Shown one piece after another: positions 49,201 through 57,722 of a stretch of 64,000 nucleotides of DNA; the stretch's first letter is position 1, and each line of letters starts with the position of its first letter. The notes under the pieces are model-generated. The model saw only the letters and a program-made list of their open reading frames with translations, made no database searches and was not told where the DNA came from. The position numbers and the translations under genes are program-made. Source of the stretch: Candidatus Shikimatogenerans bostrichidophilus (GTDB lineage: Bacteria > Bacteroidota > Bacteroidia > Flavobacteriales > Blattabacteriaceae); assembly GCA_029851385.1 (NCBI GenBank), contig CP099833.1, forward strand, positions 16,001 to 80,000, written 5' to 3'.

Positions 49201-49586
49201 TTAGTGAACTTTATCCATATTTTTAAATTTTTTATTACGTATTTTTTACAATGTTTATTAAATTTTTCTACAGATATATTATTACCAATATCAGATTTAT
49301 TAATTTTATTTTTTTTTTCTATAGATAATTCTATAGGGAGACCATGAGTGTCCCACCCTAATTTATTTACAACTTCATAATTATTTATTGTATAGTATCT
49401 ATATACTATATCTTTAATAATTCTTGATAAAATATGATGAATACCTGGTTTACCATTCATAGAAGGAGGCCCATCATATATTATAAATTTTTTACCCCCA
49501 GTTTTTTTAAAATTAATTAAATAATTTTTTTTCCAATAATTAAAAATTATTTTATAAATTTTATATAAATTTAATATTTTATTCAA
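46299..49586 (-). CDS. ileS: Isoleucyl-tRNA synthetase
   Basis: Charges tRNA-Ile. 1095 aa, the long Bacteroidota/eukaryote-like form. DGPPSMNGKPGIHHILSRIIKD carries the HIGH-type motif (HIHH variant as in this subfamily). The editing domain has WTTTPWTLPSNTALLI, the catalytic domain DVWFDSGSSTYAQYHYPF, and KMSKSKGN is intact. The C-terminal third is eroded. Largest gene in the window; it follows tRNA-Glu on the same strand. Confidence 0.97.
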   Translation of the reverse strand: MNKILNLYKIYKIIFNYWKKNYLINFKKTGGKKFIIYDGPPSMNGKPGIHHILSRIIKDIVYRYYTINNYEVVNKLGWDTHGLPIELSIEKKNKINKSDIGNNISVEKFNKHCKKYVIKNLKIWIKFTKKIGYFIDKNNYYITYNSKYIESVWWIIKKIFNKKLLYKDYKVLPYSPMAGTSISYQELNFPNTKKKITIYSIYILFKLKSIPYFLKGINKKIYILVWTTTPWTLPSNTALLIKSNIYYLLIKYKNLYIITSEKSLNTLFKNNKKIEILYKFKGEKIINYKYYQLLKWFKPLKNKKKFVIIKDTLNIIKDNKGTGIIHISPTFGRDDYEISIKENISSILYKKNNKLIPIVDRFGKFLKILPHGLGGKYVKTSYYKKKKFSVDKRIIELLRKKILIINKYEKKYPHCWRTNKPIIYYPIKSWFINLTQKKIKNKILKLSNKIHWRTNTLIKNKFIDWLNNIKDWNITRTRYWGTPLPIWSTKNNKNFLVIGSINELNDEINKSIKLGYMKKNPFIKFIKNKKYIDYKKINLHKDILDKIILSNKKGEKMYRELDVLDVWFDSGSSTYAQYHYPFYNSNLIDKNIYYPSNFISEGTDQIRGWFFTLHVISSIISNNISYKNVLPLGLVLDKYGHKMSKSKGNTIDPFKIIKKYGPDSIRWYLVSNSNHSQNIKFNIKDLKEINNKFFNTLYNISRFLYNYSIIDKFNYSHFKKNKNNIILLYIDKWIISRLNNLLLKIYKYYKNFNFTKISRLINIFVVNDLSNWYIRLSRNRFWKKNVDNDKKSAYFTLFICLKKILIISYPIIPFFTEYIYYKLYNDKISLIFNKFPKAIKNFININIENNIKIIREYTKIILYLRKKKNIKVRQPLSNIYIVINKRNKKLTKEKKIIDILKKEVNVKKIYFIEINNINEYIKKKIKIHYDIVGPKYKKLVNKITMYINNLNNKEIDNIINKKYIYIKELNIKLTNKEFYILNENKNYKNNLIYIKNNTIIILKTKLTKKLKDEGWIRDLIRNIQVLRKKKKLKITDKIKILLYNKSYLIIKNNIIKYYNMIKNETLTKKIYIIKNKPNNYIGYNNFFIYYDINII

Positions 49587-49605
49587 AATTCAAATATTAA
49601 TATTA

Positions 49606-49677
49606 TAGCCCATAGGGGAATCGAACCCCTATTTCCAGAATGAAAATCTGACGTCCTAACCAATAGACTAATGGGCC
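49606..49677 (-). tRNA. tRNA-Glu (anticodon UUC)
   Basis: 72 nt. Acceptor GGCCCAT pairs with ATGGGCT (G-U first pair), discriminator A. Anticodon loop TTTTCAT on TCAGA/TCTGG-like stem; T-loop TTCGATT. CCA not encoded. Its first 10 nt are also the last codons and stop of rpsT. U34 is a target for MnmA and MnmG. Confidence 0.96.
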
Positions 49678-49940
49678 GTTTTAATATTTCTATTTATTAA
49701 ATTAGATAAATTACTTTTTATACGTGATACCTTATTTAAAGTCAATATACTTTTATTTTTTATTTTATCTAAAATAGAAAATAATAATGATTTTTTTTTA
49801 TATAATATTTTATAATCTAATATATTTATATTTTTTTTAAATTCTTTAATTTTACTTTTTAATATGTTAATTTTATATTTATTATATTTTTTTTTTTTTA
49901 TATTTTTTCTTTCTCTCTTTAAAATAGATTTACTTGACAT
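49668..49940 (-). CDS. rpsT: 30S ribosomal protein S20
   Basis: Primary 16S-binding protein, 90 aa. MSSKSILKRERKNIKKKKYN at the start and LTLNKVSRIKSNLSNLINR near the end match S20 ('...H.N.A.R.KSRL...'). The last codons, through the TAG stop, lie inside the same-strand tRNA-Glu gene (10 nt overlap). Confidence 0.9.
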   Translation of the reverse strand: MSSKSILKRERKNIKKKKYNKYKINILKSKIKEFKKNINILDYKILYKKKSLLFSILDKIKNKSILTLNKVSRIKSNLSNLINRNIKTAH

Positions 49941-49965
49941 ATTATATTAAATTTTTAATATATAA

Positions 49966-51213
49966 CTATATTTTTATATTTTTCATTTTAAATCCAATTT
50001 TTTTTAAGTCACTCCAATAATTAGGATAAGACTTTTTAACTGTATTAGGATTTTTTATTAATATTTTTTTTTTAATTGCAAAAACAGAAAATGACATAGC
50101 CATCCTATGATCTCTATAAGTATCAATAATTTTTATTTTTTTATTGTTATTTTTAAATTTTATTATTTTTATACTATTATTAGTAATTTTAGTAATAGTA
50201 CCTAATTTTTTTAATTCATTTTTTAATGCTTTTAATCTATCAGTTTCTTTAATTTTTAATGTTTCTAATCCAGTTAATAAACATTTAATTTTTAAAATAG
50301 AGCATGTTACTATTATAGTCTGTGCTATATCTGGTGTAGATTTTAAATCTATTCTTAAATATTTTGGCAATTTAAAATTTTTAATTTTTTTTAATAAAAT
50401 TATATTATTAGGATAAAAAATAGTATTTACACCAAAATATTTTTTATATATTTTATATATTATACTATCTCCTTGATAACTATTTTTTTTAAATCTTTTA
50501 AGTTTTATATTTTTATTTTTTAAAATAGCTACAATAGAATAAAAATATGAAGCTGAGCTCCAATCTGATTCTATATGATATTTTATTTTTTTTTTATTTT
50601 TTTTATACTTTTTTATATAAATATAGTCTTTTTTTACTATTATATTAAAATTAATATTTTTTAATAAATTAATAGTTAAATAGATATATGATAAAGATAT
50701 ACTATCATTTAATAATTTTATAACTAATCCATTCTTTAATTTAGGTGCTATTAAAATTAAAGAACTAATATATTGGCTACTTATATTAGACTTTATGTTA
50801 ATTCTATTTTTTTTTATAGTTCTTCCTATTATTTTTATAGGTGGATATCCTATTTTATTAATGTATTTAATTTTACAACCTATTTCTTTTAATGATTTAA
50901 TTAAATAATATATAGGTCTTTCTTTCATTCTTTTAGTACCTGTTAATATAACTTTATTATTATTTTTTATAGAAAAATATGATATTAAAAATCTCATAAC
51001 AGTACCAGCATCTTTAACATTAATTACTTTATTATTACTATTTAATGATTTTATCATTAATTTAGTATCATTAGAATTAGATAAATTATATAATTTAATA
51101 TTATTATATAATTTTTTTATAATTAATAATCTATTAGTTTCACTTTTTGATCCAGATATACTAATAGTACTTTCATATTGTTCATTAGACTTATATATTA
51201 ATTTTAAATACAT
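49966..51213 (-). CDS. aroA: 3-phosphoshikimate 1-carboxyvinyltransferase (EPSP synthase)
   Basis: Sixth shikimate step: joins shikimate-3-phosphate and PEP to give EPSP. 415 aa. All active-site motifs look intact: SISGSKSETNR, DAGTVMRFLISY, TKRMKERPI, SSQYISSLI, SDWSSASYF, TPDIAQTI (catalytic D), KETDRLKALKNEL (catalytic E), and YRDHRMAM. It is better conserved than many housekeeping genes here, suggesting selection. TAG stop. Sits between rpsT and mnmG on the same strand, apart from aroQ. Confidence 0.96.
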   Translation of the reverse strand: MYLKLIYKSNEQYESTISISGSKSETNRLLIIKKLYNNIKLYNLSNSNDTKLMIKSLNSNNKVINVKDAGTVMRFLISYFSIKNNNKVILTGTKRMKERPIYYLIKSLKEIGCKIKYINKIGYPPIKIIGRTIKKNRINIKSNISSQYISSLILIAPKLKNGLVIKLLNDSISLSYIYLTINLLKNINFNIIVKKDYIYIKKYKKNKKKIKYHIESDWSSASYFYSIVAILKNKNIKLKRFKKNSYQGDSIIYKIYKKYFGVNTIFYPNNIILLKKIKNFKLPKYLRIDLKSTPDIAQTIIVTCSILKIKCLLTGLETLKIKETDRLKALKNELKKLGTITKITNNSIKIIKFKNNNKKIKIIDTYRDHRMAMSFSVFAIKKKILIKNPNTVKKSYPNYWSDLKKIGFKMKNIKI

Positions 51214-51250
51214 TTTATTTACTAAATTAATAAAATAATTATAATATAAT

Positions 51251-53092
51251 TTATTTAATATAAATAATTAATATATTTATATCTGATGGTGATACACCGC
51301 TTATTCTAGTAGCTTGACCAATAGAATATGGCTTAACTCTTATTAACTTTTCTCTTCCTTCATTAGATAATGACTTAATTTTATTATAATCAAAATATTT
51401 AGGTATTATTAGATTTTCTAATTGATTCATTCTTTTAACTTCTTTTTTTTCTTTTTTTATATAATATTCATATTTAATTTCATTATTTATTATATATCTA
51501 TATTTTTTTATATATTTAATATTTTTTTTAATATATCTATTTTTATTTTTTTCTTTAAAATAAAATAAAATATTATTAATATTTATTTCAGGTCTTAATA
51601 ATAATTTAAATAAAGTAGTTATTTTATTAATTTTTAAAAAAAAATGTAAATTTACTTTTATATTCTTAAATTTATTTATAATTTCTTTTATTTTTTTTTT
51701 CTTTTTTTTTAATTTTATATAAAATTTCTTTTTTATTAATCCTATTTTATAACCTCTAGGTATTAATCTAAAATCAGAATTATCTTGTCTTAATAAAATA
51801 CGAAATTCAGCTCTAGAAGTAAACATACGATAAGGTTCAGTAGTACCTTTATTTATTAAATCATCTATAAGAACACCTATATAAGATTCATTTCTTTTTA
51901 ATATAAAAGGTTTTTTATTATTAATTTTTAAATAAGCATTAATACCTGCTATTAATCCTTGACATGCTGCTTCCTCATATCCAGTAGTACCATTAATTTG
52001 ACCAGCCATGTAAAGATTATTTATTATCTTAGTTTCTAATGATAAATTTAATTGTATAGGATTAAAATAATCATATTCTACAGCATATCCATATTCTAAT
52101 ATTTTTGCATTTTCTAAACCTTTAATAGAATGTACAATTTTTTTTTGTATATTTTTAGGAAAACTTGTCGATAATCCATTTAAATATATTAAATTATTAT
52201 AATTACTATCTGGTTCAATAAAAATTTGATGACGATCCTTATTATAAAAACGATATACCTTATCTTCTATAGATGGACAATATCTAGGACCATTATTATT
52301 AATAATACCAGTAAAAATAGGAGATTTATTAATATTATTTTTAATTATATTATGAGTATTCTTATTAGTATAAGTTATATAACATTTATTATTATTTTTT
52401 ATTTTCTTTTTTATTCTAAAAGAAAATCTTTTTAAATTGTTATCTCCATTATCTACTAATAAATTATTAAAATTTATAGTATCTTTTAATATTCTTGGTG
52501 ATGTACCAGTTTTCATACGGCCTACCTTAAAACCATATAATTTTAATTGTTCTGTTAATCCATGTACGAAATTTTCTTTTATTCTACCTCCATTATATAC
52601 ATAATTACCTATAATAATTTTACCATTTAAAAAAGTACCATTTGTTAATATAACAGTTTTACTAAAAATCTTTTTATTATTTTTAGTAATAATACCAATA
52701 ACTTTTTTATTTTTTATTATTAAATTTATTACAATATCTTCTAAAACTTTAATTTTTTTTTTATATATTATTTTTTGAATATTTTTCATATATAAAATTC
52801 TATCTATTTGAGCTCTAGGACTCCACATGGCAGGACCTTTGGATTTATTTAACATTTTAAATTGTATAGTAGATAAATCAGCTCCTATACCCATATAACC
52901 TCCTAAAGCATCAATTTCTCTAACTATTTGTCCTTTTCCTATCCCTCCTATAGAAGGATTACAAGACATTTTCCCTATATCTTTAAATTTCATCGTTATA
53001 AGTAAAACAGAAGCACCCAATTTATATCCTGCTAATAAAGCTTCTATACCTGAATGTCCACCACCTACTACTATAATATCATATTTATTCAT
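51251..53092 (-). CDS. mnmG: tRNA uridine 5-carboxymethylaminomethyl modification enzyme MnmG
   Basis: FAD enzyme modifying U34 together with MnmE (not in window). 613 aa, full length. FAD motif IIVVGGGHSGIEALLAGYKLG; CNPSIGGIGKGQIVREIDAL; RAQIDRILY; KTGTSPRI; MAGQINGTTGYEEAACQGL; TSRAEFRILLRQDNSDFRL. Overlaps ybeY by 8 bp. Confidence 0.97.
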   Translation of the reverse strand: MNKYDIIVVGGGHSGIEALLAGYKLGASVLLITMKFKDIGKMSCNPSIGGIGKGQIVREIDALGGYMGIGADLSTIQFKMLNKSKGPAMWSPRAQIDRILYMKNIQKIIYKKKIKVLEDIVINLIIKNKKVIGIITKNNKKIFSKTVILTNGTFLNGKIIIGNYVYNGGRIKENFVHGLTEQLKLYGFKVGRMKTGTSPRILKDTINFNNLLVDNGDNNLKRFSFRIKKKIKNNNKCYITYTNKNTHNIIKNNINKSPIFTGIINNNGPRYCPSIEDKVYRFYNKDRHQIFIEPDSNYNNLIYLNGLSTSFPKNIQKKIVHSIKGLENAKILEYGYAVEYDYFNPIQLNLSLETKIINNLYMAGQINGTTGYEEAACQGLIAGINAYLKINNKKPFILKRNESYIGVLIDDLINKGTTEPYRMFTSRAEFRILLRQDNSDFRLIPRGYKIGLIKKKFYIKLKKKKKKIKEIINKFKNIKVNLHFFLKINKITTLFKLLLRPEININNILFYFKEKNKNRYIKKNIKYIKKYRYIINNEIKYEYYIKKEKKEVKRMNQLENLIIPKYFDYNKIKSLSNEGREKLIRVKPYSIGQATRISGVSPSDINILIIYIK

Positions 53093-53516
53093 ATTTAAAT
53101 TTAATATACTTTAATAACTTTAAATAATGATTTTCTTTATATATCATATTTTTTATATTTTTCTTATTGTTATCATTATATCCTAATAAATGTAATAAAG
53201 AATGTATAACTACACGTTTAGTTTCAATACTAAAATTAACCTTCCATAATTTTTTATTGATATTAATTTGATCAACACTAATAAATATATCACCGTAAAT
53301 ATTATTTATAAAATTATAATTAAACGTTATAGTATCTGTATAGTAATTTTTATTTAAAAATTTTTTATTTAAATATAAAATATATTTATTACTACAAAAT
53401 ATTATATTAATTAAATATAGAATTTTATTTTCTAAAGTTATTATTATTTTAATAAGTTTTTTAAATTTATTTTTATTATTAATTTTGATATTTTTTAATT
53501 TATAAATATTTATCAT
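53085..53516 (-). CDS. ybeY: Endoribonuclease YbeY
   Basis: Metal-dependent RNase for rRNA maturation and ribosome quality control. 143 aa. YTDTITFNYN and GDIFISVDQI match the conserved core. The metal site is HSLLHLLGYND, two histidines plus aspartate where many bacteria have a third histidine; I recall Bacteroidota proteins with GYKD here, so this need not be erosion. Divergent from obg (53 bp). Confidence 0.9.
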   Translation of the reverse strand: MINIYKLKNIKINNKNKFKKLIKIIITLENKILYLINIIFCSNKYILYLNKKFLNKNYYTDTITFNYNFINNIYGDIFISVDQININKKLWKVNFSIETKRVVIHSLLHLLGYNDNNKKNIKNMIYKENHYLKLLKYIKFKYE

Positions 53517-53569
53517 AATTATTAAATATATATATATATAAATATTAAATTCTGAAAAATATATATAAA

Positions 53570-54541
53570 ATGTTATATAAAAATTTTACTGATTATATTA
53601 AAATAATATGCAAAAGTGGTAACGGAGGACATGGTAGCGTACATTTTTTAAGAAAATCTAAAAAATTAGGTAAACCTAATGGTGGTAATGGAGGTAATGG
53701 TGGTAATATTATATTAGTAGGAAATAAAAATATATTTGACTTATACAAAATAAATAAAATAAAATTATTTAAAGCAGAGAATGGTTATAATGGTATGAAA
53801 AACTGTAAAACAGGAAGGAATGGAAGAGATTGTATTATAAATGTACCATTATATACAGAAATTAATTACTATAATAAAATAAATAAAAATAATAAAATTT
53901 TTATTAAATATCATAATCAAAAGGAATTAATAGTTAATGGTGGTAAGGGTGGAAAAGGTAATAATTATTATAAAAATTCTTTTAATCAAAAATCAAGAAA
54001 ATATAGTTTAGGTGAACAAGGGAAAACGATTAATATTATATTAAATTTAAAACTTCCTATAGATATAAGTATATTAGGATTACCTAATACTGGTAAAACT
54101 ACTATATTATCTAAAATTACTAATAATAAAAAAATTATAGATAATAATACTATAAAAATACCTAATTTTGGAGTTTATAAAAATAATTATAAAAATTACT
54201 TAATTATTGATTTACCGTCTATAAAATATAATAACTCAATAGGTAAAAGGATAAATATAAAATTTATAAAATATATATATAGTAATAAAATTATATTATT
54301 AGTAATATCTATAATAAAAAATATAAAAGAATATTTTTTACAATATAATATTATTATTAATGAGATAAAATATTTTAATATAAATGTAAAGAATATTTTA
54401 ATAGTAATTACTAAATATAAGAATATAAAAAATAAATATATATCATTATTAACTAATTATTTTAAAAAAAATAAAATTAAATATTTATTTTATTATAAAA
54501 ATATAGATAAATTAAAAAGAATTATTAACGTTTTATATTAA
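53570..54541 (+). CDS. obg: GTPase Obg (CgtA)
   Basis: 50S-assembly GTPase. 323 aa. The glycine-rich Obg fold is clear: CKSGNGGHGSVHFLR, GKPNGGNGGNGGNI, NGGKGGKGN, and KYSLGEQGKT. G1 is GLPNTGKTT. G3 is DLPS instead of DxPG, and G4 reads TKYK instead of NKxD, so nucleotide switching may be weak. No C-terminal extension. Tail overlaps convergent rluD-like gene by 4 bp. Confidence 0.94.
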   Translation: MLYKNFTDYIKIICKSGNGGHGSVHFLRKSKKLGKPNGGNGGNGGNIILVGNKNIFDLYKINKIKLFKAENGYNGMKNCKTGRNGRDCIINVPLYTEINYYNKINKNNKIFIKYHNQKELIVNGGKGGKGNNYYKNSFNQKSRKYSLGEQGKTINIILNLKLPIDISILGLPNTGKTTILSKITNNKKIIDNNTIKIPNFGVYKNNYKNYLIIDLPSIKYNNSIGKRINIKFIKYIYSNKIILLVISIIKNIKEYFLQYNIIINEIKYFNINVKNILIVITKYKNIKNKYISLLTNYFKKNKIKYLFYYKNIDKLKRIINVLY

Positions 54542-55527
54542 AAATTATATTTCAAATATTTTATAGCTCTTTTTATATCATTAGGTATTTTGGTTAAAAT
54601 CTTTTTATAATTTTTAGTAATAGGATCTTTATATATTAATGTAGATGCATGTAAAGCTTGTCTAGGTAAAATTTTTAAAAGTTTAATAATTTTTTTGTTA
54701 TAATTTTTATTCTTAACTAATAATTTATCACCACCATATAATTTATCATTTAATATCGGATGACCTATATGTTTAAAATGTACACGTATTTGATGTGTTC
54801 TACCTGTCTCTAATTTACACTTTATTAAACTAAAAAATTTAAATTTTTTTAATATTTTATACTTAGTGATTGATAGTTTTCCATTATATTTTTTATCTAC
54901 TACTATCATTTTTATTCTATTTTTTTTATTCCTTGCTATATAATTTTTAATTATATTTTTATTTTTTAAATTTGTACCCCATATTATTGCTAAATATGTC
55001 TTTTTTAGAGTTCTATTAACAAATTGATCTTTTATATAATTAAATGTAAATATATTCTTTGCTACCATTAATAATCCTGATGTATCTTTATCTAATCTAT
55101 GTAATAATCCAAATCTATTATTATATTCATTATTTTCACTTATATTAGGTTTATTGTAATAATATTTTAACCAATTTACTAATGTATTTTTATAATTTCC
55201 ATGTCCAGGATGTACTACTTGTCCTGGTTTTTTATTAATAATTAAAATATTATCATCTTCATAATGTATATCGACGTTTAAATTTTTATTACTATATATA
55301 TAATTATGATCATCTAATTTAATTATTTTATTAATATATGAAATTACATCATTATTCTTTAATAAATATTTTTTTTTAATAGTTTTATTATTTAATAATA
55401 TTAATTTTTTTAATATATATAATTGTATTTTTTGTCTAGATATTTTTTTTTTAAAATAAATAAATAAATATTTATCAATTCTAATTCTTTTATTAATAGT
55501 ATTTTTTATATATATATATTTATGCAT
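54538..55527 (-). CDS. rluD: RluA-family pseudouridine synthase, RluD-like
   Basis: Forms pseudouridines in 23S rRNA. 329 aa. N-terminal S4 domain (RIDKYLFIYFKKKISRQKIQ). Catalytic aspartate in GLLHRLDKDTSGLLMVAK; YLAIIWG; ETGRTHQIRVHFKHIGHPI; LPRQALHA. RluD is the most retained member and carries an S4 domain, so this is the likely target set; other RluA-family roles are possible. Confidence 0.88.
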   Translation of the reverse strand: MHKYIYIKNTINKRIRIDKYLFIYFKKKISRQKIQLYILKKLILLNNKTIKKKYLLKNNDVISYINKIIKLDDHNYIYSNKNLNVDIHYEDDNILIINKKPGQVVHPGHGNYKNTLVNWLKYYYNKPNISENNEYNNRFGLLHRLDKDTSGLLMVAKNIFTFNYIKDQFVNRTLKKTYLAIIWGTNLKNKNIIKNYIARNKKNRIKMIVVDKKYNGKLSITKYKILKKFKFFSLIKCKLETGRTHQIRVHFKHIGHPILNDKLYGGDKLLVKNKNYNKKIIKLLKILPRQALHASTLIYKDPITKNYKKILTKIPNDIKRAIKYLKYNF

Positions 55528-55566
55528 CTTATATATTATATAATTAGTCTAGTTATGTTAAATATA

Positions 55567-55893
55567 TGGAGTTGGCGGGATTCGAACCCGCGTCCATATT
55601 AAAATTTTTTAAATATTATATTACATACCTTCTAATTTTAGTATTAAGATTTTTATTTTATAAAAAATTAGCAAAAATAAATAAAAATCTTTATTATTTT
55701 TTTTATTTTAAATAATTAAATAAAAAAAAATAATTAAAAAAATAAAACTCTATAATATTTTTTTTCTTATATTACGCTGCTAGAGCGTATTTAGTTTTGC
55801 CTCTTATTTAAGTTTTTTATTTTTTTTAGTGAATAATAACACTATATGAATATTTAAATAATTTTAATATGTCAATTCCTGAATATCAACCCC
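55567..55893 (-). ncRNA. ssrA: Transfer-messenger RNA (tmRNA)
   Basis: Rescues ribosomes stalled on broken mRNAs. The tRNA-like ends pair as GGGGTTG with CAACTCC. The 3' T-arm is CGCGGGTTCGAATCCCGC and the 5' part has the TTGATATTCAGGAATTGACA block. The tag frame at 55772-55801 encodes GKTKYALAA then TAA. One-piece form, CCA not encoded. Most of the pseudoknot region is A/T. Confidence 0.95.
55772..55801 (-). CDS. tmRNA proteolysis-tag reading frame
   Basis: Codons GGC AAA ACT AAA TAC GCT CTA GCA GCG TAA inside ssrA give the tag GKTKYALAA. The ending matches the Bacteroidota YALAA tags read by ClpXP-type proteases. The resume codon is taken as GGC from that similarity; the exact resume point is inferred. 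Confidence 0.85.
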   Translation of the reverse strand, partial: GKTKYALAA

Positions 55894-55919
55894 CATTTAA
55901 TATATTATAAATTAATATA

Positions 55920-56378
55920 TTATAATATACAAATTTTTTTTATTAAACTAATAATAGCAACTTCATAAACTATTATCCCTAATCCTACAATAATACCTGT
56001 ACAATTTTTAGATAACAATGATAAATGTCTAATATTTTCTCTTTGGTATATATTAGATAAATGTACTTCTATAATATTAATATTATTAGTAATTAAATAT
56101 TTAATAGTATCTGATATAGCTAAAGAAGTATGTGAATACGCTCCTGCATTAATAATAACACCTATAATATTTTCTTTTTGTTTTTTTATATTTTGTAAAA
56201 ATTTTATTATTAATCCCTCACAATTAATATAATATATTTTAATAAGTAAATTTTTTTTATAATATTTCTTTTTTAATTTATTAAGATATTTTTTTATTTT
56301 TATTTTACCATAAATTTCACTTTCTCTAGTACCTATCAAATTTATATTAGGTCCATTTATTATAATAATTTTTTTCAT
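55920..56378 (-). CDS. aroQ: 3-dehydroquinate dehydratase, type II
   Basis: Third shikimate step: 3-dehydroquinate to 3-dehydroshikimate. 152 aa, full length. IINGPNINLIGTRESEIYG includes the catalytic tyrosine and lid arginine; NAGAYSHTSLAISD; IEVHLSNIYQRENIRHLS; and a GIIVGLGIIVYEVAI end are typical. Start overlaps the rluB-like stop as ATGA, giving coupled translation in nusB-rluB-aroQ. Confidence 0.96.
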   Translation of the reverse strand: MKKIIIINGPNINLIGTRESEIYGKIKIKKYLNKLKKKYYKKNLLIKIYYINCEGLIIKFLQNIKKQKENIIGVIINAGAYSHTSLAISDTIKYLITNNINIIEVHLSNIYQRENIRHLSLLSKNCTGIIVGLGIIVYEVAIISLIKKICIL

Positions 56379-57100
56379 TTTTTATATATTTTTTTTAATT
56401 CTTTATATTTAATTAACTTATATTCTCCTTCTTTTAAATTATATTTATTTAATTCTAATCCTCCGAAATTAATTCTATTTAAGAATAACACCTTATATCC
56501 TATCCTATTAAAAATCCTATGTATTATTCTATTCCATCCTACATATATAGTTAATATTAATATATTTTTTTTATTTTTTATTGTATTAATATTTTTTATA
56601 TATATCTTTCCTTCTTTAAAATTTATTCCATTTTTTAATATATTAATATCATTAAATTTTATATTTTTATTTAAAATTACTTTATAAGTTTTTTTTATTT
56701 TATTTTTAGGATGTAATAATTTATTACATAATATACCATTATTCGTTAATAATATTATTCCAGTAGTATTTTTATCTAATCTACCTACAGGATATATTCT
56801 ATATTTTTTAATATATTTATTCGGTATATAATTTAAAATAGTTAATCTTGAATAATTATCTTTTATAGTGCTAATACAATTTTTAGGTTTATTTAAAATA
56901 ATATAAATAAAATTATTAAACTTTAAAATTTTATTGTCATATTTAATTATATCTTTATAATTAACTTTTACACCTAATCGTCTTATAGTTATACCATTTA
57001 CCTTAATTAATCCTAATTTAATAAGAATATCTGCTTTTCGTCTTGAAGTAATACCACAAGAAGAAATATATTTATTTAATCTAATTTTTTTATTAAACAT
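56375..57100 (-). CDS. rluB: RsuA-family pseudouridine synthase, RluB-like
   Basis: Modifies large-subunit rRNA. 241 aa. S4 domain RLNKYISSCGITSRRKADILI; catalytic aspartate in YPVGRLDKNTTGIILLTN; ILNKPKNCIST; and C-terminal GWNRIIHRIFNRIGYKV. RluB versus RluE/F or RsuA is inferred from the full S4 domain. Ends in TGA, overlapping the aroQ ATG by 4 nt; its ATG overlaps the nusB TAA by 1 nt. Confidence 0.85.
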   Translation of the reverse strand: MFNKKIRLNKYISSCGITSRRKADILIKLGLIKVNGITIRRLGVKVNYKDIIKYDNKILKFNNFIYIILNKPKNCISTIKDNYSRLTILNYIPNKYIKKYRIYPVGRLDKNTTGIILLTNNGILCNKLLHPKNKIKKTYKVILNKNIKFNDINILKNGINFKEGKIYIKNINTIKNKKNILILTIYVGWNRIIHRIFNRIGYKVLFLNRINFGGLELNKYNLKEGEYKLIKYKELKKIYKK

Positions 57101-57693
57101 TATATTTTTTTTATTGTTTTGAATATTTTATCTAATATACCATTTATAAAAATTTTACTATTTAAAGAAGTAAAAATATTGGCTATATTAATATATTCAT
57201 AAATTAAAATATTAATATATATTTTTTCCCTTTTTCTTATTATATAATATTCTGATATAGCCATTAATAATAAAATTATAATTAAAGGATTAATTGTATA
57301 AATTGTCCAATTTATAGTTTTGTTTTTTATAATATTTAAAATTTTTTTTTTTTTTATTTTTATTATTTTATATAAAATTAAAAAAAAATTAATATTATTA
57401 CGTTTAAAAAAAATAAAATTTATTTTTTTTTTATATTTTAAATATATAATATATTTAATAATTTCCTTATCCTCATATTGAATACTTGGAAATTTATTTT
57501 TAAAATATAATAAAATTTTTTTATAATTATTTATAGTTATAAAATTATTATTAATAATTTTTAATATTTTATTAATATTTTTTATATTTTTATAAATATA
57601 TTTTTTGTTATTAATGTTTTTATTATATTTTTTAATATATAATAATATCATTAATTTAATTCTTATATAATTTTTTATTTTAAGAAATTTCAA
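57100..57693 (-). CDS. nusB: Transcription antitermination protein NusB
   Basis: Binds boxA RNA with S10 (rpsJ at 10.5 kb). 197 aa. Only the C-terminal half is clearly recognisable: NWTIYTINPLIIILLLMAISE followed by YEYINIANIF and SKIFINGILDKIF, matching 'DR..L.RMAI.E...EYI.IAK.F....S..F.NGILD'. The N-terminal half is eroded and K/I/N-rich, as in other Bacteroidota NusB with extended N-termini. Confidence 0.85.
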   Translation of the reverse strand: MKFLKIKNYIRIKLMILLYIKKYNKNINNKKYIYKNIKNINKILKIINNNFITINNYKKILLYFKNKFPSIQYEDKEIIKYIIYLKYKKKINFIFFKRNNINFFLILYKIIKIKKKKILNIIKNKTINWTIYTINPLIIILLLMAISEYYIIRKREKIYINILIYEYINIANIFTSLNSKIFINGILDKIFKTIKKI

Positions 57694-57722
57694 TTTATTT
57701 TTATATTAATTATTATTAATAA

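Noticed and set aside
53085..53516. YbeY metal site missing its third histidine as evidence of decay
   Set aside because: Bacteroidota YbeY commonly have aspartate in this position (GYKD-like, from memory), so it is probably normal for the lineage.
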